Assembly (NCBI GenBank): GCA_023140095.1 | Contig: JAGLMJ010000046.1 | Coordinates: 1-8,293, forward strand | Length of the DNA stretch: 8,293 nucleotides | Source: Candidatus Omnitrophota bacterium | Lineage (GTDB): Bacteria; Omnitrophota; Koll11; Zapsychrales; Zapsychraceae | Reading direction: 5' to 3' | In this document: positions 1-5,586 of the stretch, one piece after another | Layout of the letters: each line of letters begins with the position of its first letter | Numbering within the stretch: position 1 is the first letter of the stretch | Position numbers and translations under genes: made by a program | Notes under the pieces: model-generated | Seen by the model: only the letters and a program-made list of their open reading frames with translations | The model's database searches: none | What the model was told of the DNA's origin: nothing

Positions 1-208
1 GAAACCCTTCGCGCAGAGAATATCCTTTCCCTTTTTTCTCGTCATGGCGGATGACGACCGCCCCTTTCTCTTGAGCGATCACGCCCGTCTCGTCCTTCGA
101 CCCGTCATCAATCACAATAACATCAAAACCCTTTCTCGATAAAGACTCGACAAGAAAACCGATCGTGTAGGATTCATTATTGGCAGGAATGACAATACAA
201 ATATTCAT
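1..208 (-). CDS. GT2 family glycosyltransferase, N-terminal part (cut by window edge)
   Basis: Only the first 69 residues are visible; the frame stays open to base 1. The translation starts MNICIVIPANNES and carries the GT-A nucleotide-binding signature VIVIDDGSKDET (Asp34-Asp35-Gly36), followed by the GKGYSLREGF segment around residues 60-69. This layout (short beta strand with IPAxNE, about 20 residues, DDGSxD, then GKG) is typical of GT2 enzymes of the dolichyl-phosphate mannose synthase/undecaprenyl-phosphate sugar transferase type, which use nucleotide sugars at the cytoplasmic face of the membrane. The usual IPAYNE is IPANNE here. The ATG shares one base with the TAA of the upstream acyltransferase (TAATG), and a GGGAG lies 11 bases upstream, so translational coupling is likely. 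Sugar, acceptor and any C-terminal membrane segments cannot be judged from this fragment. Confidence 0.88.
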   Translation of the reverse strand, partial: MNICIVIPANNESYTIGFLVESLSRKGFDVIVIDDGSKDETGVIAQEKGAVVIRHDEKKGKGYSLREGF

Positions 209-1068
209 TAGACGGAAAACTCCCTGAATAATAACCATTGGGACGGATAGGCCCGGACCTTCTCTTCAATCACGGACATGTAACGGCCCATGAGCCCTTT
301 CATCGCCTTATCATTATCCTCAACCCTGTTTCGGTCCGGTGGATAGATGGGTTCGGAACAGGAAAAAAAGAATCCTCCGTCACCGTCGCGGATAAGGAAC
401 ATCGGGATGATCGGCGCGCCGGTCTTCAGTGAAAACATCGCGGGGCCTTTGGGAACCATCATCCTGGATCCTAAGAAATCCATCACAACACTGCTGGCGC
501 CAAAATCGCGGTCAGCGACAAGGGCTACCAACTTATTGTCTCTGAGTTGTTGAATGCAGCGGCGCAGCGCGCCGTTCGTAGGAATAACCGTCACGCCTTT
601 CGTTTCTCGCTGATCATTGAACAGATCGTTGACCGGCCGTTCTTTGTGCGGCAGCGCGATCGCCATAAGAGGATACCCGAGCACACTGAGCATTACAGCG
701 CCTAACTCCCAATTGCCGATGTGCGCGGTGACAATGACGCCCCCTTTTCCCTCCTCCAGGACTTTGTCTAAATAGTCTAGCCCGTCGATATTCACATTAT
801 TCTTGATAAATTGCTCATCGACCATTTCCTTCATCTGGAAGAATTCGATCAAATACCTTCCGAAATTCCGGAACACATCCCTTGCCAAAAAAGAGATGTT
901 GTCCGCCAATGGTAATATGTTTTTAAGATTGTTCGTGACCGCCCGCCGGTCCCGGAACGAAAAAAAATACTGAAGGTCGGAGATGAACGCCGCAAGCCGA
1001 TAGGATAATGAGGATGGTAACCGATGAAGAAGGAACAAGCCTATTTTGTACAAGAAATGCTTAAACAT
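208..1068 (-). CDS. LpxL/HtrB-like lipid acyltransferase (LPLAT superfamily)
   Basis: This 286-residue protein has the length and architecture of the Kdo2-lipid A lauroyl/myristoyl acyltransferase family (LpxL, LpxM, HtrB), inner-membrane enzymes that add a secondary acyl chain to a glycolipid. Residues 1-40 form a hydrophobic amphipathic N-terminus with the LLHRLP pattern usual for the family. The catalytic HX4E motif is His116-Glu121 in TAHIGNWELG. A second conserved block, VALVADRDFG at 181-190, is followed by MDFLG and PKGPAMFSLKTGAPIIP. The C-terminal PSQWLLF (275-281) matches the PEQW-type motif. The start is the ATG inside the last codons of the upstream glycosyltransferase (8-base overlap); no strong Shine-Dalgarno precedes it, so it probably relies on coupled translation. 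Bacterial lipid acyltransferases of this fold also modify phosphatidylinositol mannosides and other glycolipids. No lpx genes are visible here, so the true acceptor is unknown. Confidence 0.9.
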   Translation of the reverse strand: MFKHFLYKIGLFLLHRLPSSLSYRLAAFISDLQYFFSFRDRRAVTNNLKNILPLADNISFLARDVFRNFGRYLIEFFQMKEMVDEQFIKNNVNIDGLDYLDKVLEEGKGGVIVTAHIGNWELGAVMLSVLGYPLMAIALPHKERPVNDLFNDQRETKGVTVIPTNGALRRCIQQLRDNKLVALVADRDFGASSVVMDFLGSRMMVPKGPAMFSLKTGAPIIPMFLIRDGDGGFFFSCSEPIYPPDRNRVEDNDKAMKGLMGRYMSVIEEKVRAYPSQWLLFREFSV

Positions 1069-2248
1069 AGTTTTCGGAAGAAAGACGACGGCTGTCTTTT
1101 TGCATTAATGATCCATTGATATGCTCTAAAATCAGTTTCGCTATATCAAGGGCCGCGTGCGGCCGCGCGTTTTCGTAGGCAGCCTCGCTCATGCTCGCTA
1201 AGCGTTCCGGCGACTTGAGCAATAATTCGATCTCTTCGCCGATATCATTGGTATCGTCAATGCGGATCCCAATCCCTTTCTTGATAAGAAAGTCCGTATT
1301 GCGCATCTCTTGCCCGGGAATCGGATTCACAATGACCATCGGCAGCCCCTTCGCCAGGCACTCGGCGGTCGTGATCCCTCCGGGCTTCGTGATAATGATC
1401 GTCGCCAATTCCATCAGTTCATCGACATTCGTCGCAAACTCATAGATCCGTATCTCCTTCTCTGATTTCTTCGTGTAGCGCTTTAAGCTACTGATGATCT
1501 TTTTGTTCACGCCGGCCAGGACGATCATCTGGAATTCCATCTTGACCTTGATCAGCGACTTGACCGTCAACTTGATCGGGCCCAACCCTTGTCCTCCGCC
1601 CATAATGACGATCGTCGGTATGTTGGGGTTCAGCCCCAGTTTTTTCGCAATCGGCCTTTTGTCCAATTGACTGGAGAATTTTGAGCGCACCGGGATACCG
1701 TAAACCTTGATCGCGTCCGACGGAACGCCTTTCTTGATGAAACGCTCCTTCGCCTCGACCGACGGAACAACATAATAATCGACCCCCTCATTGATCCAAA
1801 ACGAGTGCGGCGAGAAATCGGTTAAGACGCCGACGATCGTCGTTTTTAAATTATGCTCCCGCTTGTAGTGGGCCACCATCCCGCACGGAAAGGCCTGCGT
1901 GCAGACAACCGCGTCGGGCTTATACCGAAGGAATAGTTTCGCAACTTTATCATAACTGGTTTTGTGAAGAAAGTTCTTGATCGATTCGGACTTCTTGACG
2001 ACCTTAGGATTATCATACATATAATCCCATACTTTCGGCGTCCTCTTAATAACGCTCATATAGGCCCTGTTGACGACCCTCTCTAAGATCGGATAGGTAT
2101 AGCCAAAGCCATTGACCGTCGGGGCTTCGATATTGGGATCAAGCTGTTTTAACGATTTCTGGATCGCGACCGTCGCCTGCCGGTGACCGGAGACCTTCGT
2201 GATATACATCAGCAAGACCCGGCTTTTCTTATGTTTCTCTTCGCTCAT
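1061..2248 (-). CDS. GT28-type diacylglycerol/MGDG-synthase-like glycosyltransferase
   Basis: This 395-residue GT-B protein resembles monogalactosyldiacylglycerol synthase and the UgtP diglucosyl-diacylglycerol synthase, which move a sugar from a UDP-sugar to diacylglycerol on the cytoplasmic membrane. The N-terminal lipid-acceptor domain (about 1-200) begins with a Rossmann strand and Ser20-Gly21-His22, the remnant of the family's GGGH loop, here KVSGHRQA. The C-terminal donor domain carries MGGGQGLG (216-223) and the diagnostic KPGG (288-291), ITTAECLAKGLP with Glu296, and PIPGQE (309-314) with Asn317 nearby. The MurG-like fold also makes a peptidoglycan-type role conceivable, but the acceptor half fits MGDG synthases better. 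The start overlaps the stop of the lipoyl protein (ATGA), and AGGA lies 8 bases upstream. The 15-residue polar tail has no family counterpart that I recognise. Sugar and acceptor are inferred, not shown. Confidence 0.87.
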   Translation of the reverse strand: MSEEKHKKSRVLLMYITKVSGHRQATVAIQKSLKQLDPNIEAPTVNGFGYTYPILERVVNRAYMSVIKRTPKVWDYMYDNPKVVKKSESIKNFLHKTSYDKVAKLFLRYKPDAVVCTQAFPCGMVAHYKREHNLKTTIVGVLTDFSPHSFWINEGVDYYVVPSVEAKERFIKKGVPSDAIKVYGIPVRSKFSSQLDKRPIAKKLGLNPNIPTIVIMGGGQGLGPIKLTVKSLIKVKMEFQMIVLAGVNKKIISSLKRYTKKSEKEIRIYEFATNVDELMELATIIITKPGGITTAECLAKGLPMVIVNPIPGQEMRNTDFLIKKGIGIRIDDTNDIGEEIELLLKSPERLASMSEAAYENARPHAALDIAKLILEHINGSLMQKDSRRLSSENYV

Positions 2249-2496
2249 TGTTTGGGTCCTATGTGCGGTTCGATAACGGCTAAAACCTCTCCGATCTTCG
2301 CCTCTCGCCCTTCGCCGACGAGGATCTCCTTAATAGTGCCGGACGCTTCCGCCGGAACATTGAACGTGGCCTTATCGGTCACCAGTTCAACAACATCCGT
2401 ATCGACGGCGACCTGATCGCCAACAGCCGCATGCCAACAGGCCACCTTAGCTTTTTCGATCCCCTCGCCTAACTCCGGAAGAATAACATGTTCCAT
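2245..2496 (-). CDS. Free-standing lipoyl (biotinyl/lipoyl) attachment domain protein
   Basis: The whole 83-residue protein is a single lipoyl domain with no linker, peripheral subunit-binding domain or acyltransferase domain. It starts MEHVILPELGEGIEKAKV, as E2 subunits of 2-oxoacid dehydrogenases do, has the lipoyl-lysine hairpin ELVTDKATFNVPA with the modified Lys42 in the DKA context, and ends with the second hammerhead half (SGTIKEILVGEG, KIGEVLAVIE). The flanking residues are Asp-Lys-Ala rather than the Met-Lys-Met of biotin carriers, which favours lipoyl over biotin. It lies 2 bases after lipB, whose product would load octanoate onto exactly such a lysine, and overlaps the next gene by ATGA. 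AGGA at 2504-2507 is 7 bases from the ATG. It could be a lone lipoyl carrier, or a split-off domain of an E2 encoded elsewhere. It is too short and has the wrong pattern for GcvH (about 125 residues). Confidence 0.9.
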   Translation of the reverse strand: MEHVILPELGEGIEKAKVACWHAAVGDQVAVDTDVVELVTDKATFNVPAEASGTIKEILVGEGREAKIGEVLAVIEPHIGPKQ

Positions 2497-2498
2497 TT

Positions 2499-3161
2499 TT
2501 AATTCCTGACGCGTTCCAATTGAAAATTCCTAAAAAAACAATCCGTCATTCTTTCTTTAACCTCGTGCATGCACACCGCCTGTTTTCGAGCGGCAGCAAT
2601 CGAGGTCATTTCAACGTCAAGCCCGCACGGCCTGATCATGGAAAACAGGTTCAAGTCCGTATTCACATTGATCGCCAAACCGTGAAACGCGATCCATTTG
2701 CGCACACCAATACCAATGGAAGCGATCTTTTTTCCCTGTGTCCAAACACCGGTTTGCCCGGGGAATCTACTAGCCACTATATCAAAACCACCCAATAAAT
2801 CAATGGCAACTTGTTCTAACCTGTAAAGATAGCGTCGCAGGTCTTTGCCGAAATTCGCTAAATTGAGTATTGGATAGACCACCAACTGCCCGGGAGCATG
2901 CAAAGTAATGTCGCCCCCGCGGTCGATAGGATGAACATCAATGCCCTTCTTAACTAGTTCCTTCCCGTCAATAAGCATATTCTTCTCATCAGCCAGGCGC
3001 CCTAACGTCAAAACATCCGGATGTTCGCATAATAGCAGAGTTTGAGGCCCGCCGTTCAATAGATCGTCAACAAGCTGTTCCTGCAGAACGTATGTCCGCT
3101 GATAATCCACAAGCCCAAGGTCTTTGACGCAACATGTTGTCATTTGCTTTATCATCGTCAA
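2499..3161 (-). CDS. lipB: Octanoyl-[acyl carrier protein]:protein N-octanoyltransferase LipB
   Basis: LipB transfers octanoate from acyl carrier protein to the lysine of lipoyl domains, the first step of lipoic acid assembly before LipA inserts sulfur. At 220 residues it matches the family (213 in E. coli). Visible signatures are RGGDITLHAPGQLVVYPI (81-98), the active-site Lys145 in GKKIASIGIGVRKW, FHGLAINVN, and the catalytic Cys179 in MIRPCGL. The reading frame has an in-frame TAA upstream and no ATG before a TTG at 3161; the first ATGs are at 3155 and 3143. GGGGAG at 3171-3176 is 9 bases from the TTG but 15 from the first ATG, so I prefer TTG. A terminator-like hairpin sits just upstream, so lipB heads a new unit. 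The adjacent lipoyl-domain gene is an obvious candidate substrate. No lipA is in the window. Confidence 0.95.
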   Translation of the reverse strand: MTMIKQMTTCCVKDLGLVDYQRTYVLQEQLVDDLLNGGPQTLLLCEHPDVLTLGRLADEKNMLIDGKELVKKGIDVHPIDRGGDITLHAPGQLVVYPILNLANFGKDLRRYLYRLEQVAIDLLGGFDIVASRFPGQTGVWTQGKKIASIGIGVRKWIAFHGLAINVNTDLNLFSMIRPCGLDVEMTSIAAARKQAVCMHEVKERMTDCFFRNFQLERVRN

Positions 3162-3170
3162 GCTATTCTT

Positions 3171-3176
3171 CTCCCC
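3171..3176 (-). promoter_or_regulatory. Ribosome binding site that favours the TTG start of lipB
   Basis: The minus strand reads GGGGAG followed by 9 bases and TTG. The alternative ATG codons at 3155 and 3143 would be 15 and 27 bases away, too far for normal Shine-Dalgarno pairing. This supports TTG initiation, which may keep expression low. Confidence 0.6.
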
Positions 3177-3190
3177 GACATATTTTCCTT

Positions 3191-3234
3191 AAAATAAAAC
3201 CCCGAACCATTTACTTTAGGAATGGCACGGGGTT
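3191..3234 (-). terminator. Rho-independent terminator after the isocitrate dehydrogenase family gene
   Basis: On the minus strand AACCCCG (3234-3228) pairs with CGGGGTT (3204-3198), seven perfect base pairs. After a 2x2 internal loop, CCATT (3225-3221) pairs with AATGG (3211-3207) around a 9-base loop. The 3' arm runs directly into TTATTTT, giving a T-rich tract. It begins 26 bases past the stop of the dehydrogenase and ends about 30 bases before lipB. The plus-strand reading has no T tract, so it acts in one direction only. It separates the two transcription units of the window, although partial read-through cannot be excluded. Confidence 0.8.
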
Positions 3235-3260
3235 ACGATCGACACGGGCAAGTGCAAATT

Positions 3261-4466
3261 TTATTGTAGATTATAGATCTGAGATTCCCAACGGGATTTC
3301 AGTTCGGGGTTATCGACCCATGATAAAACATAACTCGTATATTCTTCTCCCGTCACTCCTGTATCTCGTCCGGTGATCACCATCTTTTTCTCGAACTGGC
3401 CGCATATTTCGAGGGCCATTTCGATTCTTTCGGCGCGCTGAATATAGCCGATATGGCGCAGGAGCATGGCGCTGGCACGGATCATCGAACACGGATCGGC
3501 ATATTGCGTCCGCCCCTCTTTGACCATACGCGGTGCGCTGCCGTGGATCGCTTCGAACATCGCCCAGCGAGTTCCGATATTCGCGCTGCCGGCAGTCCCG
3601 ACGCCGCCTTGAAGCTGCGCGGCCTCATCCGTCAAAATATCGCCATAAAGATTAGGCAGCACGATCACTTTAAAGTCTTTGCGGCGGGCAGGATCGATGA
3701 GCTTCGCCGTCATAATATCAATGTACCATTCGTCAAGATTGATCTGCGGGTATTCTTTGGCAATACGGAAAGCGACTTGGGAAAAGCGGCCGTCCGTCGT
3801 CTTGACGACATTGGATTTTGTCACGACCGTCACGCGGTCAATATGATTGGCCTTCGCATATTCAAAGGCCATGCGGATGATCCGCTCGGCGCCCTGCTCG
3901 GTAATCACCTTAAAATCAATACTCAGGTCATCGGAAACATTGATGCCTCTTGACCCAAGCACGTAGGCCCCCTCGGTATTTTCGCGGAAGAAACACCAGT
4001 CGATCCCCTCCTGCGGGATCTTCACGGGACGGACATTCGCAAAAAGGTCCAGGTACCGTCGCATCGCGACATTGGCGCTTTCAATATTCGGCCACTGATC
4101 GCCGGCCTGCGGTGTCGTTGTGGGCCCTTTTAAAACAACATGGCAACTCTTGATCTCTTCAAGGACATCGTCGGGGATCGCTTTTTTATGTTCGGCCCTG
4201 TTCTCAATGGTCAAACCGGCAATATCCTTGAACCGGATCTTTCCCACTTCGACTTCATCTTTTAAAACATGCTCAAGAGCATGCCGGGCATGTCTTGAAA
4301 TGGTCTCGCCGATACCGTCCCCGAAACACACGCCAACGATAACGGAATCGATCTTGGAATAATCGGTCATCTCGCTGCCCTGTTTCATCACCTCAATGCG
4401 CTTTAACTGCTCCTCGACGATAATGCCGAATTTCTCTTTTGCCTGCTCAACGAACCTTTCTAACAT
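3261..4466 (-). CDS. NAD(P)-dependent isocitrate/isopropylmalate dehydrogenase family protein, probably isocitrate dehydrogenase
   Basis: This 401-residue beta-decarboxylating dehydrogenase would oxidise isocitrate to 2-oxoglutarate and CO2 using a divalent metal. Residues 1-40 form a charged, probably helical N-terminal extension. The fold then begins with VGVCFGDGIG (45-53). The substrate loop SANVAMRRYLDLFANVRPVK (130-149) has Ser130, Asn132, Arg136 and Arg146; the Ser-x-Asn pattern is that of isocitrate dehydrogenases rather than the Leu-Leu pattern of LeuB. Further on are RENTEGAY (161-168), Lys217 in VTKSNVVK, and metal ligands Asp250, Asp276 and Asp280 (NLYGDILTDEAAQLQGG). The coenzyme loop reads HGSAPRM (308-314), where NAD enzymes usually have Asp-Ile and E. 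coli Icd has Lys-Tyr, so cofactor choice is unclear. GGAG at 4472-4475 lies 5 bases before the ATG. It follows pilT by 29 bases and is closed by a terminator. Homoisocitrate or isopropylmalate activity remains possible. Confidence 0.88.
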   Translation of the reverse strand: MLERFVEQAKEKFGIIVEEQLKRIEVMKQGSEMTDYSKIDSVIVGVCFGDGIGETISRHARHALEHVLKDEVEVGKIRFKDIAGLTIENRAEHKKAIPDDVLEEIKSCHVVLKGPTTTPQAGDQWPNIESANVAMRRYLDLFANVRPVKIPQEGIDWCFFRENTEGAYVLGSRGINVSDDLSIDFKVITEQGAERIIRMAFEYAKANHIDRVTVVTKSNVVKTTDGRFSQVAFRIAKEYPQINLDEWYIDIMTAKLIDPARRKDFKVIVLPNLYGDILTDEAAQLQGGVGTAGSANIGTRWAMFEAIHGSAPRMVKEGRTQYADPCSMIRASAMLLRHIGYIQRAERIEMALEICGQFEKKMVITGRDTGVTGEEYTSYVLSWVDNPELKSRWESQIYNLQ

Positions 4467-4471
4467 TGCAG

Positions 4472-4475
4472 CTCC
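4472..4475 (-). promoter_or_regulatory. Ribosome binding site for the isocitrate dehydrogenase family gene
   Basis: The minus strand reads TGGAG, then CTGCA, then ATG. This 5-base spacing supports the upstream ATG at 4466 and therefore the extra N-terminal 40 residues, rather than the later Met28 or Met33, which lack a well-placed site. Confidence 0.55.
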
Positions 4476-4495
4476 ACTCTATCGTTTGTAAATAT

Positions 4496-5554
4496 TTATT
4501 TCTCACTTAGCAGCTGCTCAAATTCTTCAACATTCTTCACTTGAGCAAAGGCATCTTCGTACGTGACGATCCCCTCTTCATACAATAGTTTTAATGACAT
4601 GTCCATGGTGTGCATGCCATACTGAATACCGGTCTGGATCGACGTCGGGATCTGCTCGACCGACCGCTCACGAATCAGATTCCTTACAGCCGGCGTCACA
4701 ACCAATATCTCCGACGCTAACGCCCGGCCTTCGCCACTAGCCTGCGGCAGCAGGATCTGAGAAGCGACGCCCTGCAGACAAGCCGATAGCTGCAGGCGCA
4801 CCTGCTGCTGCTGATGCGACGGAAAGACATCGACAATACGCTCGATCGTCTGTGGCGCGTCAGGAGTGTGCAGGGTCGCTAATACTAAGTGGCCGGTTTC
4901 CGCCGCCGTCAGTGCCGTGGAAATGGTCTCGAGATCACGCATTTCTCCGACGACAATAACATCGGGGTCCTGCCGCAGGCATCTCTTTAAGGCCTCCGCG
5001 AAGGAAAGCGTATCGCTGTAAACCTCTCTTTGCTTGATAACCGCCTTTTTGTTCTTATGCACATATTCAATAGGATCTTCAATGCACATGATCATGCAGG
5101 CGCGCTCTTGGTTAATGACCTCGATCATCGAAGCAAGCGTGGTTGTCTTTCCGGAGCCGGTCGGCCCTGTGATCAACACAAGTCCGCTGGGGCGACGCGC
5201 GAAATCCATGATCGCAGGAGGAAGCCCGAGATCATGAATGGAAGGAACATACTGGGGGATCCGCCGAAAAGCCGCTTCCACAGATCCTTTTTGGATATGA
5301 ACATTGACACGAAAGCGCTCCAACCCTTCAAGGGCTAGCGAGAAATCAAGCTCCTTGTCGCGCTCGAACTTCTCCTTCTGAAGGTCCGTAAGGATCGCGT
5401 AAATGGACTTCTTAAGCTCTTCTTTGATCAATGGTTTTTCATTGGTGAGAACGAGTTTTCCATCGATGCGCAGGACAGGCGGGCTATTCTCCGTAAGGTG
5501 CAAATCCGACGCTTTTTGTTGAATGGAAAGCTTCAACAGTTCTTTAAGATCCAC
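4496..5554 (-). CDS. pilT: Type IV pilus retraction ATPase PilT
   Basis: PilT is the hexameric cytoplasmic ATPase that depolymerises type IV pili, driving twitching motility and DNA uptake. The 352 residues match the usual 345-370. The N-terminal PAS-like domain starts with the characteristic ASDLHL (15-20) and PPVLRIDGKL. The ATPase core has Walker A GPTGSGKTT (130-138), an Asp box around CIEDPIEYVH, Walker B DPDVIVVGEMRD with catalytic Glu204, and a His box from ETGHLVLATLHT (219-230). The retraction-specific AVRNLIRE (289-296) is nearly identical to the AIRNLIRE motif required for retraction, which separates PilT from the assembly ATPase PilB and from GspE. The start is GTG with a strong GGGGG site 6 bases upstream. 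No pilin, pilB, pilC or pilM-Q genes are in the window. The gene sits 32 bases after the aminotransferase and probably shares its transcript. Confidence 0.95.
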   Translation of the reverse strand: MDLKELLKLSIQQKASDLHLTENSPPVLRIDGKLVLTNEKPLIKEELKKSIYAILTDLQKEKFERDKELDFSLALEGLERFRVNVHIQKGSVEAAFRRIPQYVPSIHDLGLPPAIMDFARRPSGLVLITGPTGSGKTTTLASMIEVINQERACMIMCIEDPIEYVHKNKKAVIKQREVYSDTLSFAEALKRCLRQDPDVIVVGEMRDLETISTALTAAETGHLVLATLHTPDAPQTIERIVDVFPSHQQQQVRLQLSACLQGVASQILLPQASGEGRALASEILVVTPAVRNLIRERSVEQIPTSIQTGIQYGMHTMDMSLKLLYEEGIVTYEDAFAQVKNVEEFEQLLSEK

Positions 5555-5560
5555 GAGTGA

Positions 5561-5565
5561 CCCCC
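5561..5565 (-). promoter_or_regulatory. Ribosome binding site supporting the GTG start of pilT
   Basis: The minus strand reads AAAGGGGG, six bases (TCACTC), then GTG. This placement, together with the family-typical N-terminus that follows, decides for the non-ATG start at 5554. Confidence 0.65.
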
Positions 5566-5586
5566 TTTAATAGCGCTACAGATAAG

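Noticed and set aside
238..553. Plus-strand open frames opposite the acyltransferase gene.
   Set aside because: They are antisense to a gene with intact catalytic motifs, lack ribosome sites and recognisable domains, and overlap each other.
2245..2496. Biotin carrier protein or GcvH as identity of the small lipoyl-domain gene.
   Set aside because: Biotin carriers have Met-Lys-Met at the modified lysine, while this has Asp-Lys-Ala; GcvH is about 40 residues longer with a different frame around the lysine.
3453..3953. A 166-codon plus-strand open frame opposite the isocitrate dehydrogenase family gene, the longest on that strand.
   Set aside because: It is antisense to a conserved enzyme core; its His/Arg/Asp-rich composition is what a reverse-strand reading of such a gene gives, and no start signal is visible.
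5571..5578. TAGCGCTA palindrome between the aminotransferase and pilT, considered as a regulator site.
   Set aside because: Eight bases, single copy, no T tract or flanking promoter; not enough to support a function.
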